Below, in pieces: positions 17,329 to 25,759 of a DNA stretch of 64,000 bases. Source of the stretch: Oceanococcus sp041619555. GTDB lineage: Bacteria; Pseudomonadota; Gammaproteobacteria; Nevskiales; Oceanococcaceae. How positions within the stretch are numbered: the first letter of the stretch is position 1; the number at the start of each line of letters is the position of its first letter. The position numbers and the translations under genes are program-made. The notes under the pieces are model-generated. The model saw nothing but the letters and a program-made list of their open reading frames with translations. It was not told the DNA's origin and did no database searches. The stretch is from assembly GCA_041619555.1 (NCBI GenBank), contig JBFKDQ010000014.1:1-64000 (forward strand), written 5' to 3'.

Positions 17329-17493
17329 ATGAAGAAATGGGTCTGTGTGATTTGTGGGTTTGTCTATGACGAAGCTGAGGGGCTGCCCGATGACGACATC
17401 GCGCCAGGCACCCGCTTCGAGGATTTGCCCGATGACTGGGAATGTCCCGAATGTGGTTCGCCCAAGGATTCGTTTGAGCTCGTGGAAGACTGA
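17329..17493 (+). CDS. Rubredoxin
   Basis: This is a 54-residue protein starting MKKWVCVICGFVYDEAEG. Both CxxCG iron-binding pairs are present (CVICG near residues 6-10 and CPECG near 39-43), with the aromatic core residues and the GTRFEDLPDDWECP spacing typical of rubredoxins; it therefore binds one Fe(Cys)4 centre and carries single electrons. In alkane degraders rubredoxin passes electrons from a flavoprotein to AlkB; in other bacteria it serves oxidative-stress or other reductases. No monooxygenase gene is in the window. A candidate reductase is at 24023-25246 but not adjacent. Start supported by a preceding GACAGCGG stretch and full-length match to the family. Confidence 0.95.
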   Translation: MKKWVCVICGFVYDEAEGLPDDDIAPGTRFEDLPDDWECPECGSPKDSFELVED

Positions 17494-17819
17494 ACCCAGG
17501 TGACGCCGCCGAGCACGACGCGCTGTTCGCCCCTTGCGCCATCGCGGGTCGGTGGAGCAGGGCCGGCAGAACTGGCAGGGCAGGCTTTCCCGGCTCTGTT
17601 AAAATCGCCCCGGTCAGGGCCGGCCCTGGTGGCTAGGCTGTGCCGGGTCGGGGTCGAAGCGGCACCTGTGCCCCGCTGAAAGCCGGTGGATTCCAGGTCC
17701 GGGTCCTTGGGGCGGAACGGAACAAGAAGGCGGATAGCGATACTTCAGGCCTGCCATTTTTTGCGGATGAAGATCGATTAATGTGAGGCGAGCTGGGCAA
17801 CAGCTCCGAGGAGAGATGA
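17494..17819 (+). other. Intergenic region with RNA-like structure, possible small RNA or leader
   Basis: No protein gene is convincing here. A TAAAAT -10-like hexamer (17600-17605, poor -35) is followed by a perfect 14-bp palindrome (CAGGGCCGGCCCTG, 17615-17628), a hairpin with 6-bp arms GTGCCG/CGGCAC (17640-17665), a potential GCCCC/GGGGC pairing, several GGA trinucleotides around 17710-17770 and a T6 run at 17757-17762. The consensus blocks of 6S RNA, SRP RNA, RNase P RNA and tmRNA that I know are absent. It may be a 150-nt small RNA or the leader of the DUF1329 gene. Confidence 0.35.
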
Positions 17820-19187
17820 ATGCGATTGAACAAGAAAGTACTGGGTCTGGCGGCGGCGGGAATGTTGCTGACGGGGCCGGCGTCGGCCAAGGCCACGGCC
17901 GAGGAAATCGCCATGCTGGGCGGAGACGAGTACACCTGCATGGGGGCGCAGCGCGCGGGCAGTGAAAGCGGTGTGGCCGAATGGTCCGGCAAATGGTTCA
18001 AAACCTGGCCTGGTCAGACCCGGCCCAAAGGCTGGGAGCCGGGACCGTACAAGGACGAGAAACCCCTGTTCACGATCACGGCGGAAAACTTCGAGCAATA
18101 TCAGGAACGCATGACGCCGGGCCAGATCGCCCTGATGCAGAAGTATCCGGACGCTTTCCGCATGAAAGTGTATCCCAGCCATCGTGATTTTCGCTTCGTC
18201 GACTGGGTCTGCGACGTGGTCAAACAGAATGCCGAGAGTGCGGAAATCATCGACGATGGTCTGGGGGTGACCGGGGTCTCAGGCGCGCATCCATTCCCGT
18301 TCCCGAAGAACGGTCTGGAAGCGGTGTACAACGCCATCCTGCCGCACCGGGCCTGGACCGAGAAAACCGTGATGGATATCGCGGATGTCTATGCCAATGG
18401 CACGATCGCCTGGGGGCGGGCGCGTTTCATGACGATGAATCCGGGCAACAATCCGGATCCGAACAAGCGCGGTTCCTATACCGATCACATCAATGCGTTC
18501 TTCTATCAGGGCTTTTTGCTGCCCGACCGGGAGAAAGGCTTTGTTGCGGTGGGCTATCAGCCGAACAACTTCAAGACCGATGCCACGCAGTCCTGGCAGT
18601 ATCTGCCGGGGATTCGGCGCGTGCGCAAGGCGCCCGAAGTCGGATTCGACTATCCCGTGCCGCCATCGGGCCTGCGCACCGTGGATGACGACTATCTGTT
18701 CAACGGTTCTCCCGAACGCTACAACTGGACGCTGATCGGCAAGAAGGAATTCTATGTGCCGTATCACAATTTCGAATTCAACAGCCCGCATCTGAGCTAT
18801 GAGGAGCTGATCAAGCCCGGTACGGTCAATGCGGATTACATGCGCTATGAACTGCATCGTGTCTGGGTGATCGAGGGCAATCTCAAGGATGGCGTCCGGC
18901 ATATCTACAAAAAACGTCGCCTGTATGCTGACGAAGACACCTGGCTGACCTTCTGGGCGGATAACTATGATGGGCGCGGCGAACTGTGGCGGGCCAATCT
19001 GGCGGCCTTTTTCTATTCGCAGCAGTCCGGTACTTTCCATCGCGGCGCTTCGGTCTATCACGACCTGACTTCAGGCAACTATGAAGCGACTTACCTGACC
19101 AATGAAAGCGAGCACTGGTGGGATCTGAATACGCCGCTGCAGCCAAAGATGTTCAGTCCCGAAGCGGCGGCACGCGGCGGTCACTGA
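17820..19187 (+). CDS. DUF1329 family exported protein (copy B)
   Basis: This encodes 455 residues behind a GAGGAGAG ribosome site, with a signal peptide (KKVLGLAAAGMLLTGPASA). It shares with copy A the DUF1329 core: a HPFPFPKNGLEAVYN block, MRYELHRVWVIEGNLKDG, RLYADEDTW, a DGRGELWR segment and YEATYLTNESE near the end. The N-terminus carries a conserved-looking cysteine in DEYTCMGAQRAG. A strong terminator follows, so it is a single-gene transcript. The matching DUF1302 copy B lies on the opposite strand beyond the flavin reductase. A periplasmic ligand-handling role is inferred. Confidence 0.85.
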   Translation: MRLNKKVLGLAAAGMLLTGPASAKATAEEIAMLGGDEYTCMGAQRAGSESGVAEWSGKWFKTWPGQTRPKGWEPGPYKDEKPLFTITAENFEQYQERMTPGQIALMQKYPDAFRMKVYPSHRDFRFVDWVCDVVKQNAESAEIIDDGLGVTGVSGAHPFPFPKNGLEAVYNAILPHRAWTEKTVMDIADVYANGTIAWGRARFMTMNPGNNPDPNKRGSYTDHINAFFYQGFLLPDREKGFVAVGYQPNNFKTDATQSWQYLPGIRRVRKAPEVGFDYPVPPSGLRTVDDDYLFNGSPERYNWTLIGKKEFYVPYHNFEFNSPHLSYEELIKPGTVNADYMRYELHRVWVIEGNLKDGVRHIYKKRRLYADEDTWLTFWADNYDGRGELWRANLAAFFYSQQSGTFHRGASVYHDLTSGNYEATYLTNESEHWWDLNTPLQPKMFSPEAAARGGH

Positions 19188-19212
19188 TCGAGCTTGCGAG
19201 TGCGGGATCAAC

Positions 19213-19247
19213 AGGCGCATGGTGTTCGCACCATGCGCCTTTTTTTT
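19213..19247 (+). terminator. Rho-independent terminator after DUF1329 copy B
   Basis: A perfect 12-bp stem (AGGCGCATGGTG with its complement) closes a TTCG tetraloop and is followed by a T tract to 19247. It is among the clearest terminators in the window. The rest of 19248-19455 shows no gene or structure that I can support. Confidence 0.92.
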
Positions 19248-19455
19248 GCGCTGGGCGCAACTGGTGCAGGTGTTGCAACTGTGCAAACGCATGCCGACCC
19301 GAGATCCGGGCGACACGGCCGAATGCTGCGCTCTTGCCAGTTGCGGAACCCTTGCGATGGGGCTGGAGGATGGGGGCAGGCCGCGCAGAAACAGGCAGAA
19401 TCGTGGCGCGATGAGCCTGCGTCGCGAACCCGCGGCAGGGCGTGGTTGATCTGGC

Positions 19456-20463
19456 TTAGCTGCCAGTTCCTGACTTGGCCTGCCAGAGTGACTTGGCTTG
19501 CGGGTCGATGGCGTCGAGCAGGCGAATCAGCAGGGACTGCAACACGGTCGAGTCGGCATAGCCGAGGCGTTCGTTGACCTGGGACTCGATGACCTTGCCC
19601 GCGGAGATCAGTTGCAGCGCCAGCTTGCGGCCTTCTGCGGTGAGCTGAAATGCGAGCACGGCCTCGCTGTCTTCGCCCTCGCGTTCGATGTGTTCCGGAC
19701 GGGCCAGACCACGGCCGATCAGCGATTGTACGGCGGCCGAACTGCTGGTGTTGAGGATGCCGGCCATCGCGCTGTCCAGTTCTCTGGCGGTCATCGTCTG
19801 CTTCAGGGTCAGGGTCGACAGCAGATAGAATTCCTCGTCATTCAGACGCGCTTGCTCCAGATGCGGACGCATCTGGTTGAAGAAGCGGAAATGACTGCGG
19901 CCGAGCAGATAGCCCAGGAAGGTTTCATCGAAGCTGCCGGCCAGATAGGGATGGCGAGGCTCGGCTTCACCGACCTGGCGATGGGTCGCGTGGGCATAGC
20001 GGCCACCATGGAATACCAGGGGGGCTGAATCGGCTTTTTCGAAGTCTTCCACTTCGCCGACGAAGATCAGATGGTCGCCGCCTTCATACTGAAAAGCGGT
20101 CCGGCACTGGAAGCGCGCCGCGCAGCCCAGCAGCAACGGGGTGCCATTGATGCCTTCCTCCACTTCCAGGTTGGCGAACTTGTCTTCAACCTTGCCGGCG
20201 AAACGGTTGGACAGGGCTTCCTGGTCGGCGGCAAGCACATGCACGGCCCAGTGCTCCGCGCGTTTGAAGGATTCATAGCCCTTGTAGGTTTCGGCCAGGC
20301 TCCACAGCACCATCGGCGGATTGAGCGAGACCGAATTGAAACTGTTAACGGTCAGGCCCAGCGGTTCGCCTTCGGCGGTTCGGGTGGTGATGATGGTCAC
20401 GCCGGTGGCGAAACTTCCCAGCGCCTGTCGAAAACCCACGGGATCGAAGCTTGAATTGCTCAT
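19456..20463 (-). CDS. Flavin reductase fused to MarR-like winged-helix domain
   Basis: This encodes 335 residues. Residues 1 to about 165 form a flavin-reductase-like domain: FATGVTIITTRTAEGEPLG, LTVNSFNSVSLNPPMVL, and a late GDHLIFVGEVE, as in HpaC-type NAD(P)H:flavin oxidoreductases. Residues 185-335 look like a MarR-type winged helix (ELDSAMAGILNTSSSAAVQS as recognition region). The same arrangement is known in the reductase C1 of Acinetobacter p-hydroxyphenylacetate hydroxylase, where the MarR-like domain autoinhibits until the aromatic substrate binds. No partner monooxygenase is adjacent, so the acceptor is unknown. It sits between the copy B DUF1329 and DUF1302 genes. Confidence 0.8.
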   Translation of the reverse strand: MSNSSFDPVGFRQALGSFATGVTIITTRTAEGEPLGLTVNSFNSVSLNPPMVLWSLAETYKGYESFKRAEHWAVHVLAADQEALSNRFAGKVEDKFANLEVEEGINGTPLLLGCAARFQCRTAFQYEGGDHLIFVGEVEDFEKADSAPLVFHGGRYAHATHRQVGEAEPRHPYLAGSFDETFLGYLLGRSHFRFFNQMRPHLEQARLNDEEFYLLSTLTLKQTMTARELDSAMAGILNTSSSAAVQSLIGRGLARPEHIEREGEDSEAVLAFQLTAEGRKLALQLISAGKVIESQVNERLGYADSTVLQSLLIRLLDAIDPQAKSLWQAKSGTGS

Positions 20464-20510
20464 GTGCGTACTTTAACGATCAGGCGAATTGCGGCCTTCG
20501 TCCGTCCGGA

Positions 20511-22415
20511 TCAGAAGCTGTAGCGCACGTTGATCGCGAGCGTGTCGCGGTCCTGATACGGGCGCTGGGAGAAGTGAGGTTTGCCACCGAAGAAACCGTT
20601 GTAGAGCAGACCCAGGGTCAGTTTGTTCAGGCGGGTGAATTCGACGCCGGTGCCGAAACGGTAGTCATCCTCGCCCATCAAGGAACCCAGGCCGCCGGCC
20701 AGGGCAGACTGACCGTGGATCATCGCGGCGACGGAGACCGGCACGCGCAGATCCCAGCCTGAGAAGACATTGCGCTTGTCGATGTAGATCAGGCTCTGGA
20801 TGCCCGCGGAGTCACGTTCAAAGGTCAGCCGGTCGTACATGTCGCCATTGGTGCTGGCCTGCGGCTGGATCTTGTCGACATGGATAAAGGCGGTTTCGCC
20901 GACCCAGGCAATGGAGTCCCAGAACGGACCCGGGCCGAGCACGTACAGCCAGGACACCAGGGCCTGCCAGGTGGTGGCGCGGGTGGGTGTGGGCACGTCG
21001 CCGAGAATGTCGGCGTGCACATCAACCAGCACGTCGACGCCATCGCGATAGATCAGTTCGGCCCCGAAGTTGGTGCCAAACAGCACGGTGGACGCGCTCA
21101 GGGCGGTGAGGTGAACGCCATCAAAATACTTGATGTTGTAGGTGACCGGGACTTCCAGGCCGCCAAGTTGTTCGGTGGTGAAGTCCGGCTGCCCTGGCGC
21201 CTGGCTCTCGGCGATCACGCCGTAGCCGTAATTCTGCGTCGGCGCCGGGGTGGTGGCGTGGTAGCGCAGATGGTAGGCGCCCACGGTGGTGATGTAGTTC
21301 AACGCATAACGCAGGCCGAACCCCCACTGGCCATTGTCCGGTGGCTTGATGTCGCCGACGTATTCCACGTCGATGCCGCGGCCCGCACCAGGGAAGACCA
21401 CGCCGGTCGTGGGCAGATTCACGGACGTGCCTTCGACGAATTGTTGCGGCGCGTTGCCTTCGCAATCCGGGGCCTGGTTGCCGAAAGCAAGCAGATCGAC
21501 CAGGTCGAAGGTCGTGCAGGCATCATCGCTGGCGAAGTCGAATTCCGACAGATTGTCGGCGTAGAAGGGGTTACGGATTCCGTAAATCTTTTCCCGCCCT
21601 GGGCCGACCACATCGGCCACGGAAAAGAATTCGCCGACCGGATTGAGTTCGATTTCCTTGAATTGCAGCTTGTACTGGCCGAGCAGGGTGAGTTTGTCGT
21701 CGACGGCAAGCTGGAAGGACACCTGGTTGAGCGGCAGCAGGATGCTCTTGACGTCGGCGCCGGGCACGGTGGCCTTGGTGGCGTCCGCGGTGGCCTGCGC
21801 CAGGGCGACGCCGGAGAAGAACAGGCTTTCGCCCCAGGCGGCAATGTGCTTGCCGGCGCGCAGATTCAGCACCATATTGCCCGGCAGATACCAGGTGCCA
21901 TAGCCGTAGGCATCCAGCATCCGCGCCCGTTTGCCACTGAAAAAACGATTGGCTTCGGTGAAGCTGTTGTAAGGCTCCTGCGAGGTGCTGATGCTTTCAG
22001 GGTTGTCGTGGGAATTGAGTTTCTCACGGTAGACCATGTCGTAGAACGCATCGCCGCGCAGCAGGATGCCGAAATCCGAGCCCCATTTGAGCTGCAGTTC
22101 GCCGAGCAGGGTGGCGCGGTTGTTGACCGCTTCCCACTGCCGGAAATTGCGATCGCCGTCATCAAAATTGTTGGATTCCGGCCATTTCAGATATTCGGGT
22201 GTTTCGACCTGTTCACGGCCACCGGTGGCCACGACGCCCGGGTGCGGCTTTTCCAGCCGTACCGCATAGGTGTAATTTCCGAGCAACTGCCATTCACCGG
22301 AGATGGGGCCAAGGCCGAAATTGCCCGCCCATGCCGGCGTCGTACACAGGCCCATGAAAGCCAGTGGTACCGCCAGTAAAGTTGGACGCATGGCGCCTTG
22401 CGTTTTCCGCAGCAT
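20511..22415 (-). CDS. DUF1302 family outer-envelope protein (copy B)
   Basis: This encodes 634 residues. The start at 22415 is supported by GGGGGAAAT upstream; an inner ATG at 22391 is possible. A signal peptide (AVPLAFMGLCTTPAWA) is followed by GPISGEWQLLGNYTYAVRLE, DUF1302-like alternating strands and an aromatic C-terminal residue (NVRYSF), consistent with an outer-membrane barrel. It lies only 47 bp downstream of the flavin reductase gene in the same direction order (reductase promoter side faces it), and is divergent from the WS/DGAT gene. With DUF1329 copy B it forms a second, partial set of the 3.0-10.5 kb system. Confidence 0.85.
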   Translation of the reverse strand: MLRKTQGAMRPTLLAVPLAFMGLCTTPAWAGNFGLGPISGEWQLLGNYTYAVRLEKPHPGVVATGGREQVETPEYLKWPESNNFDDGDRNFRQWEAVNNRATLLGELQLKWGSDFGILLRGDAFYDMVYREKLNSHDNPESISTSQEPYNSFTEANRFFSGKRARMLDAYGYGTWYLPGNMVLNLRAGKHIAAWGESLFFSGVALAQATADATKATVPGADVKSILLPLNQVSFQLAVDDKLTLLGQYKLQFKEIELNPVGEFFSVADVVGPGREKIYGIRNPFYADNLSEFDFASDDACTTFDLVDLLAFGNQAPDCEGNAPQQFVEGTSVNLPTTGVVFPGAGRGIDVEYVGDIKPPDNGQWGFGLRYALNYITTVGAYHLRYHATTPAPTQNYGYGVIAESQAPGQPDFTTEQLGGLEVPVTYNIKYFDGVHLTALSASTVLFGTNFGAELIYRDGVDVLVDVHADILGDVPTPTRATTWQALVSWLYVLGPGPFWDSIAWVGETAFIHVDKIQPQASTNGDMYDRLTFERDSAGIQSLIYIDKRNVFSGWDLRVPVSVAAMIHGQSALAGGLGSLMGEDDYRFGTGVEFTRLNKLTLGLLYNGFFGGKPHFSQRPYQDRDTLAINVRYSF

Positions 22416-22466
22416 GTGATTTCCCCCGAGATACAGTTGCCGGATTTCTGATCGTCGGAATGATAG

Positions 22467-22520
22467 CGGTAATCCTGAGTTACCGGCTCATCCGAATTGA
22501 TGAAAAGAATAATCGATTAT
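22467..22520. promoter_or_regulatory. Inverted repeat and palindrome between DUF1302-B and WS/DGAT
   Basis: CGGTAA and TTACCG arms flank 7 bases (22467-22485), and a perfect 12-bp palindrome ATAATCGATTAT lies at 22509-22520. Both sit in the 221-bp divergent intergenic region and could be regulator sites. A TAGAAT -10-like hexamer lies about 40-50 bp before the WS/DGAT start. Confidence 0.35.
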
Positions 22521-22636
22521 AACGGTGTCGTCTGCGCAGGACGCGGGCTTCGGTGTGGCTTGTCTTTCCCTGTCGGAGGCAGGCTGTAGAATGTCCGCAC
22601 CGGTCTGCCGGGCTGGCAGGTGAACAAGGGGGAAAC

Positions 22637-24001
22637 GTGAAAAAGAGACTGAGCCAGGTGGATGCCGCATTTCTGCGGATGGAAACCAAACAGGCGCCGA
22701 TGCATGTGGGATGTCTGATGACCTTCAAGCTGGCCCCGGGGGCGGGAACGGAATTTCTTGCCGAGATGGTTCAGCAGCTGCGGACCGACCCGTTCATGCC
22801 CGAGCCCTTTGCCTATCGTCTGGCCCAGGGCGCGCTATCCGATCTGGCGCCGGCCTGGGAGGAGTCGCCGATCGACATGGAGTTCCATGTGCGCCATTCG
22901 GCGCTGCCCTATCCAGGGGGCGAGCGCGAGCTCGGCGAATTGGTGGCGCGCTTGCATTCCAATCCCATGGATTTCACCCGCCCGCTGTGGGAATGCCACA
23001 TCATCGAAGGCCTGGAGGGCGACCGCTTCGGGATCTACTTCAAGGCGCACCACTGCGCCATTGATGGCATGGGCGCCATGCGGCTGACCAAATTGTGGCT
23101 CAGTGATGATCCCACCGACATGCGTTGGCCCGGTGACAAACGCCTGAAGCAGCCGCAAACCCGGCTGGACAGAAGCCTGGCGAAAAAACTGGCCGGGGTG
23201 ATCAAGGACGCCAGCAGTCAGGCCAAGGGTCTGGGGCAACTGGCAGGCAAGCTGGTGGAAATGAGTCTGGGCAAGGGCAGCACGGTGCGGGCCGCGATGG
23301 AGACGCCGGCCTCGATTTTCAACAAGCCGGTTTCACCGCAGCGTCGGCTGGGCACCCAATTGCTCGATCTGGCCCGGATCAAAGCATTGAGCAAGCGGCT
23401 GGAGGTCAGCGTCAATGACGTCACCCTGGCGATCTGCTCCGGCGCCGTCCGGCGCTACCTTCTGGAGCATGATGCGCTGGGCACGAAGTCGCTGAATGCG
23501 TCGGTGCCGATCGGGCTTTCGCGCGAGGAGGGGCAGGGCGGTAACGCGGTGGCCGGCTTTGTCTGTCCGTTGGCCACCACCGAAGAAGACCCGTTGCAGC
23601 GGGTCAAGCTCATCCATGCCACGACCACGCGGGCCAAGCAGGAACTGCTGAGCATGTCGCCGACCGCGCTGGAGCAGTTCACCTTGATGGGGCTGGCTCC
23701 GCTGATCGCCGGGCAGATCACCGGCACGCTGGCGAAAATGCCGCCGTTCTTCAATTTTGTGCTGTCGAACGTGGTGCTGACCAAGCACAAGCTCTATCTG
23801 CGGGGGGCAGAGCTTGAGGCCATGTATCCGATGTCCATCCTGTTCGATGGCTATGCGATGAACGTGACGGTGATCGGCTATGGCGAACATGTCTGCGTCG
23901 GTTTCATTGGTTGCCGGGATGCCGTTCCACATCTGCAGAAGCTGGCGGTCTATACCAGCGATGCGCTGGTGGAACTGGAGCAGGCGGCCGCCGGGCGCTA
24001 G
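22637..24001 (+). CDS. Wax ester synthase/diacylglycerol acyltransferase (WS/DGAT)
   Basis: This encodes 454 residues from a GTG start preceded by AAGGGGGAAAC. The catalytic HHxxxDG motif is intact as HHCAIDG at residues 138-144, and the PLW motif (FTRPLWECHIIEGL) lies around 113-126; the C-terminal half has the ND-containing block SVNDVTLAICSGAVRRYL. These are the standard marks of bacterial WS/DGAT, which joins an acyl-CoA to a fatty alcohol or diacylglycerol and builds storage wax esters or triacylglycerol at the inner membrane. It shares a promoter region with DUF1302 copy B, hinting at common control of lipid traffic and storage. Confidence 0.95.
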   Translation: MKKRLSQVDAAFLRMETKQAPMHVGCLMTFKLAPGAGTEFLAEMVQQLRTDPFMPEPFAYRLAQGALSDLAPAWEESPIDMEFHVRHSALPYPGGERELGELVARLHSNPMDFTRPLWECHIIEGLEGDRFGIYFKAHHCAIDGMGAMRLTKLWLSDDPTDMRWPGDKRLKQPQTRLDRSLAKKLAGVIKDASSQAKGLGQLAGKLVEMSLGKGSTVRAAMETPASIFNKPVSPQRRLGTQLLDLARIKALSKRLEVSVNDVTLAICSGAVRRYLLEHDALGTKSLNASVPIGLSREEGQGGNAVAGFVCPLATTEEDPLQRVKLIHATTTRAKQELLSMSPTALEQFTLMGLAPLIAGQITGTLAKMPPFFNFVLSNVVLTKHKLYLRGAELEAMYPMSILFDGYAMNVTVIGYGEHVCVGFIGCRDAVPHLQKLAVYTSDALVELEQAAAGR

Positions 24002-24022
24002 GCCGGCCGCCCGCGCCAGGTT

Positions 24023-25246
24023 TCAGGCGGGCAGCAAGTCCGTCAGTGGGATCGACGGATCAGCCAGGGTCGCGGCCTCGGCGCGAACGCGGGCCGCGAC
24101 GAGTTTCTTGGCCGCCATGAAGTCCTTGGGCTGGCTCACCGCGTCGGCGGCGATGATTTCGCCATCCCGCAGATAGAACAGGGAAAAACTGCGGGTGGCC
24201 GGGTCGCCACGCAGCACGCAGGTGTCGTAGCCTGCGGACAGGCCGACCATCTGCAGTTTGAGGTCATATTGATCCGACCAGAACCATGGCACCGGGTCAT
24301 AGGGCTGCGGATTTCCGATCAGGGCTGCGGCCACGCAACGCGCCTGTTCCATCGCGTTGTTGACCGATTCCAGGCGCACCCGACGACCGTAGAATGCACT
24401 GGGAAGATTGCTGCAGTCGCCGGCGGCATAGATGTCCGGATCGGAAGTCTGGCCGAACTCGTTGACCACGATGCCATTGTCGACCGCAAGCCCGGCATTT
24501 GCGGCCAGTTCGGTGTTGGCGATCAGGCCGATGCCGACGATCACCAGATCGGCCGGAATCTGCTCGCCATCACGGAGCAGGACATGGCTGACCCGCGGCG
24601 AGCCGACAAGGCCGCTGACGCTGGCGTCGGTACGGATTTGTACCCCCGCTTCACGGTGCACCTGTTCGAAGAAGGTCGAAATCTGCGGCGCGGTGACGCG
24701 GGCGAGGACGCGCGGCAGGCCCTCCAGTACCGTGACATTGAGGCCCAGCTTGCGGGCCACTGCGGCCACCTCCAGGCCGATGAAACCGCCGCCGATGATC
24801 ACCAGATGGCGCCCTTCGGTGCACTCGGCGCGAATGGCATCGACATCCTTGATGCTGCGCAGTTCAAACACGTTGTCTGCGTCGGCGCCTGCCACCGGCA
24901 ACGGGCGCGCACGCCCGCCGGTGCACAACACCAGCTTGTCGTAGCTCAGCACTTGACCATCAGCAAGTTCGACCTGATGTTCGGCTGGTCGGATGCTGCT
25001 CACCCGTGAATCGGTGCGCAGATCGATGCGGTTTTTTTCCAGGATCGGTGCCTTCATCACCTGCAGGCTCTCGATGCTGGCTTCGCCCGCCAGATAGGCC
25101 TTGGACAGCGGCGGACGGCGATAGGGCAGCTGTGCTTCCTCGCCGATCAGCGTGATGTCGCCTTCATATCCGCGCTTGCGCAGGTCCTGGGCGACGGTGG
25201 CGCCGGCCTGGCCGCCGCCGATGATCAATACGTTCTTCATGCTCAT
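24023..25246 (-). CDS. FAD/NAD(P)-dependent ferredoxin (or rubredoxin) reductase
   Basis: This encodes 407 residues. VLIIGGGQAGATVAQDL binds FAD at the N-terminus, YRRPPLSKAYLAGE is typical of oxygenase-coupled ferredoxin reductases, VIIGGGFIGLEVAAVARKLG binds NAD(P)H near residue 150, and the late YAAGDCSN closes the FAD site. Such proteins transfer electrons to ferredoxin or rubredoxin for P450s, ring hydroxylases or AlkB. The window has a rubredoxin 6.5 kb away but no oxygenase, so the partner is not known. A small in-frame alternative start (25240) exists. Confidence 0.88.
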   Translation of the reverse strand: MSMKNVLIIGGGQAGATVAQDLRKRGYEGDITLIGEEAQLPYRRPPLSKAYLAGEASIESLQVMKAPILEKNRIDLRTDSRVSSIRPAEHQVELADGQVLSYDKLVLCTGGRARPLPVAGADADNVFELRSIKDVDAIRAECTEGRHLVIIGGGFIGLEVAAVARKLGLNVTVLEGLPRVLARVTAPQISTFFEQVHREAGVQIRTDASVSGLVGSPRVSHVLLRDGEQIPADLVIVGIGLIANTELAANAGLAVDNGIVVNEFGQTSDPDIYAAGDCSNLPSAFYGRRVRLESVNNAMEQARCVAAALIGNPQPYDPVPWFWSDQYDLKLQMVGLSAGYDTCVLRGDPATRSFSLFYLRDGEIIAADAVSQPKDFMAAKKLVAARVRAEAATLADPSIPLTDLLPA

Positions 25247-25336
25247 GTGTGGTTCTCAAAGCTTGGGGGCGGCGCGCCGGCGGGTGCCGGTGTGCCGGGA
25301 ATCGATGGCGGGGCGATCCGGCGGGAAGCAACAGGC

Positions 25337-25759
25337 TCAGATGTGTTCGCCGCGGTAGATGGCCCAGTTCTTGTCCGTTTCCTGCACCTTGACTTCATAC
25401 AGCAGTTCGCCGAAACGGGCATGCAAGACCTGCCAGAACAGCACGGCGAGATTTTCCGATGTCGGATTGATCCCGGCGCACAGGGGCGAGTCATGGTTCA
25501 GGTGGCGCTGGTCGGTATCTTCCAGGATCAGTTCCTTGAGCGCATCCCTCACTTCGGTGAGGTTGACGATGACCCCGGTGATCGGGTCCACCGGTCCGCG
25601 CAGGGTGACATCCATGTGATAGTTGTGGCCATGGCCGAACTCGCGCGCGCAGGGCCCGAACAGGCGATGGTTGTCCTCCGCGCTCAGCGCATCGGACCAG
25701 AGCCGATGGGCGGCACAGAAATGTTCGCGCCGGGTGAGATAGACGATCGGTCTAGTCAT
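25337..25759 (-). CDS. 6-pyruvoyltetrahydropterin synthase-like (PTPS/QueD family)
   Basis: This encodes 140 residues from the ATG at 25759, which overlaps the stop of the upstream SDR gene; the longer frame is unlikely. FCAAHRL and GHGHNYHM supply the zinc-binding histidines; the block PCAREFGHGHNY, DPITGVIVNL, INPTSENLA and the ending VKVQETDKNWAIYRGE resemble eukaryotic-type PTPS more than E. coli QueD (whose motif reads HGHS). PTPS makes the tetrahydrobiopterin precursor; QueD makes 6-carboxytetrahydropterin for queuosine. No other queuosine gene is nearby, whereas a reductase is translationally coupled. Assignment between the two functions is open. Confidence 0.82.
   Translation of the reverse strand: MTRPIVYLTRREHFCAAHRLWSDALSAEDNHRLFGPCAREFGHGHNYHMDVTLRGPVDPITGVIVNLTEVRDALKELILEDTDQRHLNHDSPLCAGINPTSENLAVLFWQVLHARFGELLYEVKVQETDKNWAIYRGEHI

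Noticed and set aside
17633..18001. Possible tRNA or protein gene in the minus strand of the 17.6 kb region
   Set aside because: No cloverleaf with a proper T arm could be drawn, and the frame has no family pattern.
19248..19577. Small plus-strand frame after the DUF1329-B terminator
   Set aside because: No ribosome site or motif, arginine-rich composition, and it runs into the flavin reductase gene in antisense.
17329..25246. Alkane hydroxylase system suggested by rubredoxin plus reductase
   Set aside because: No AlkB, CYP153 or other oxygenase gene is present in the window, and the two electron carriers are 6.5 kb apart.
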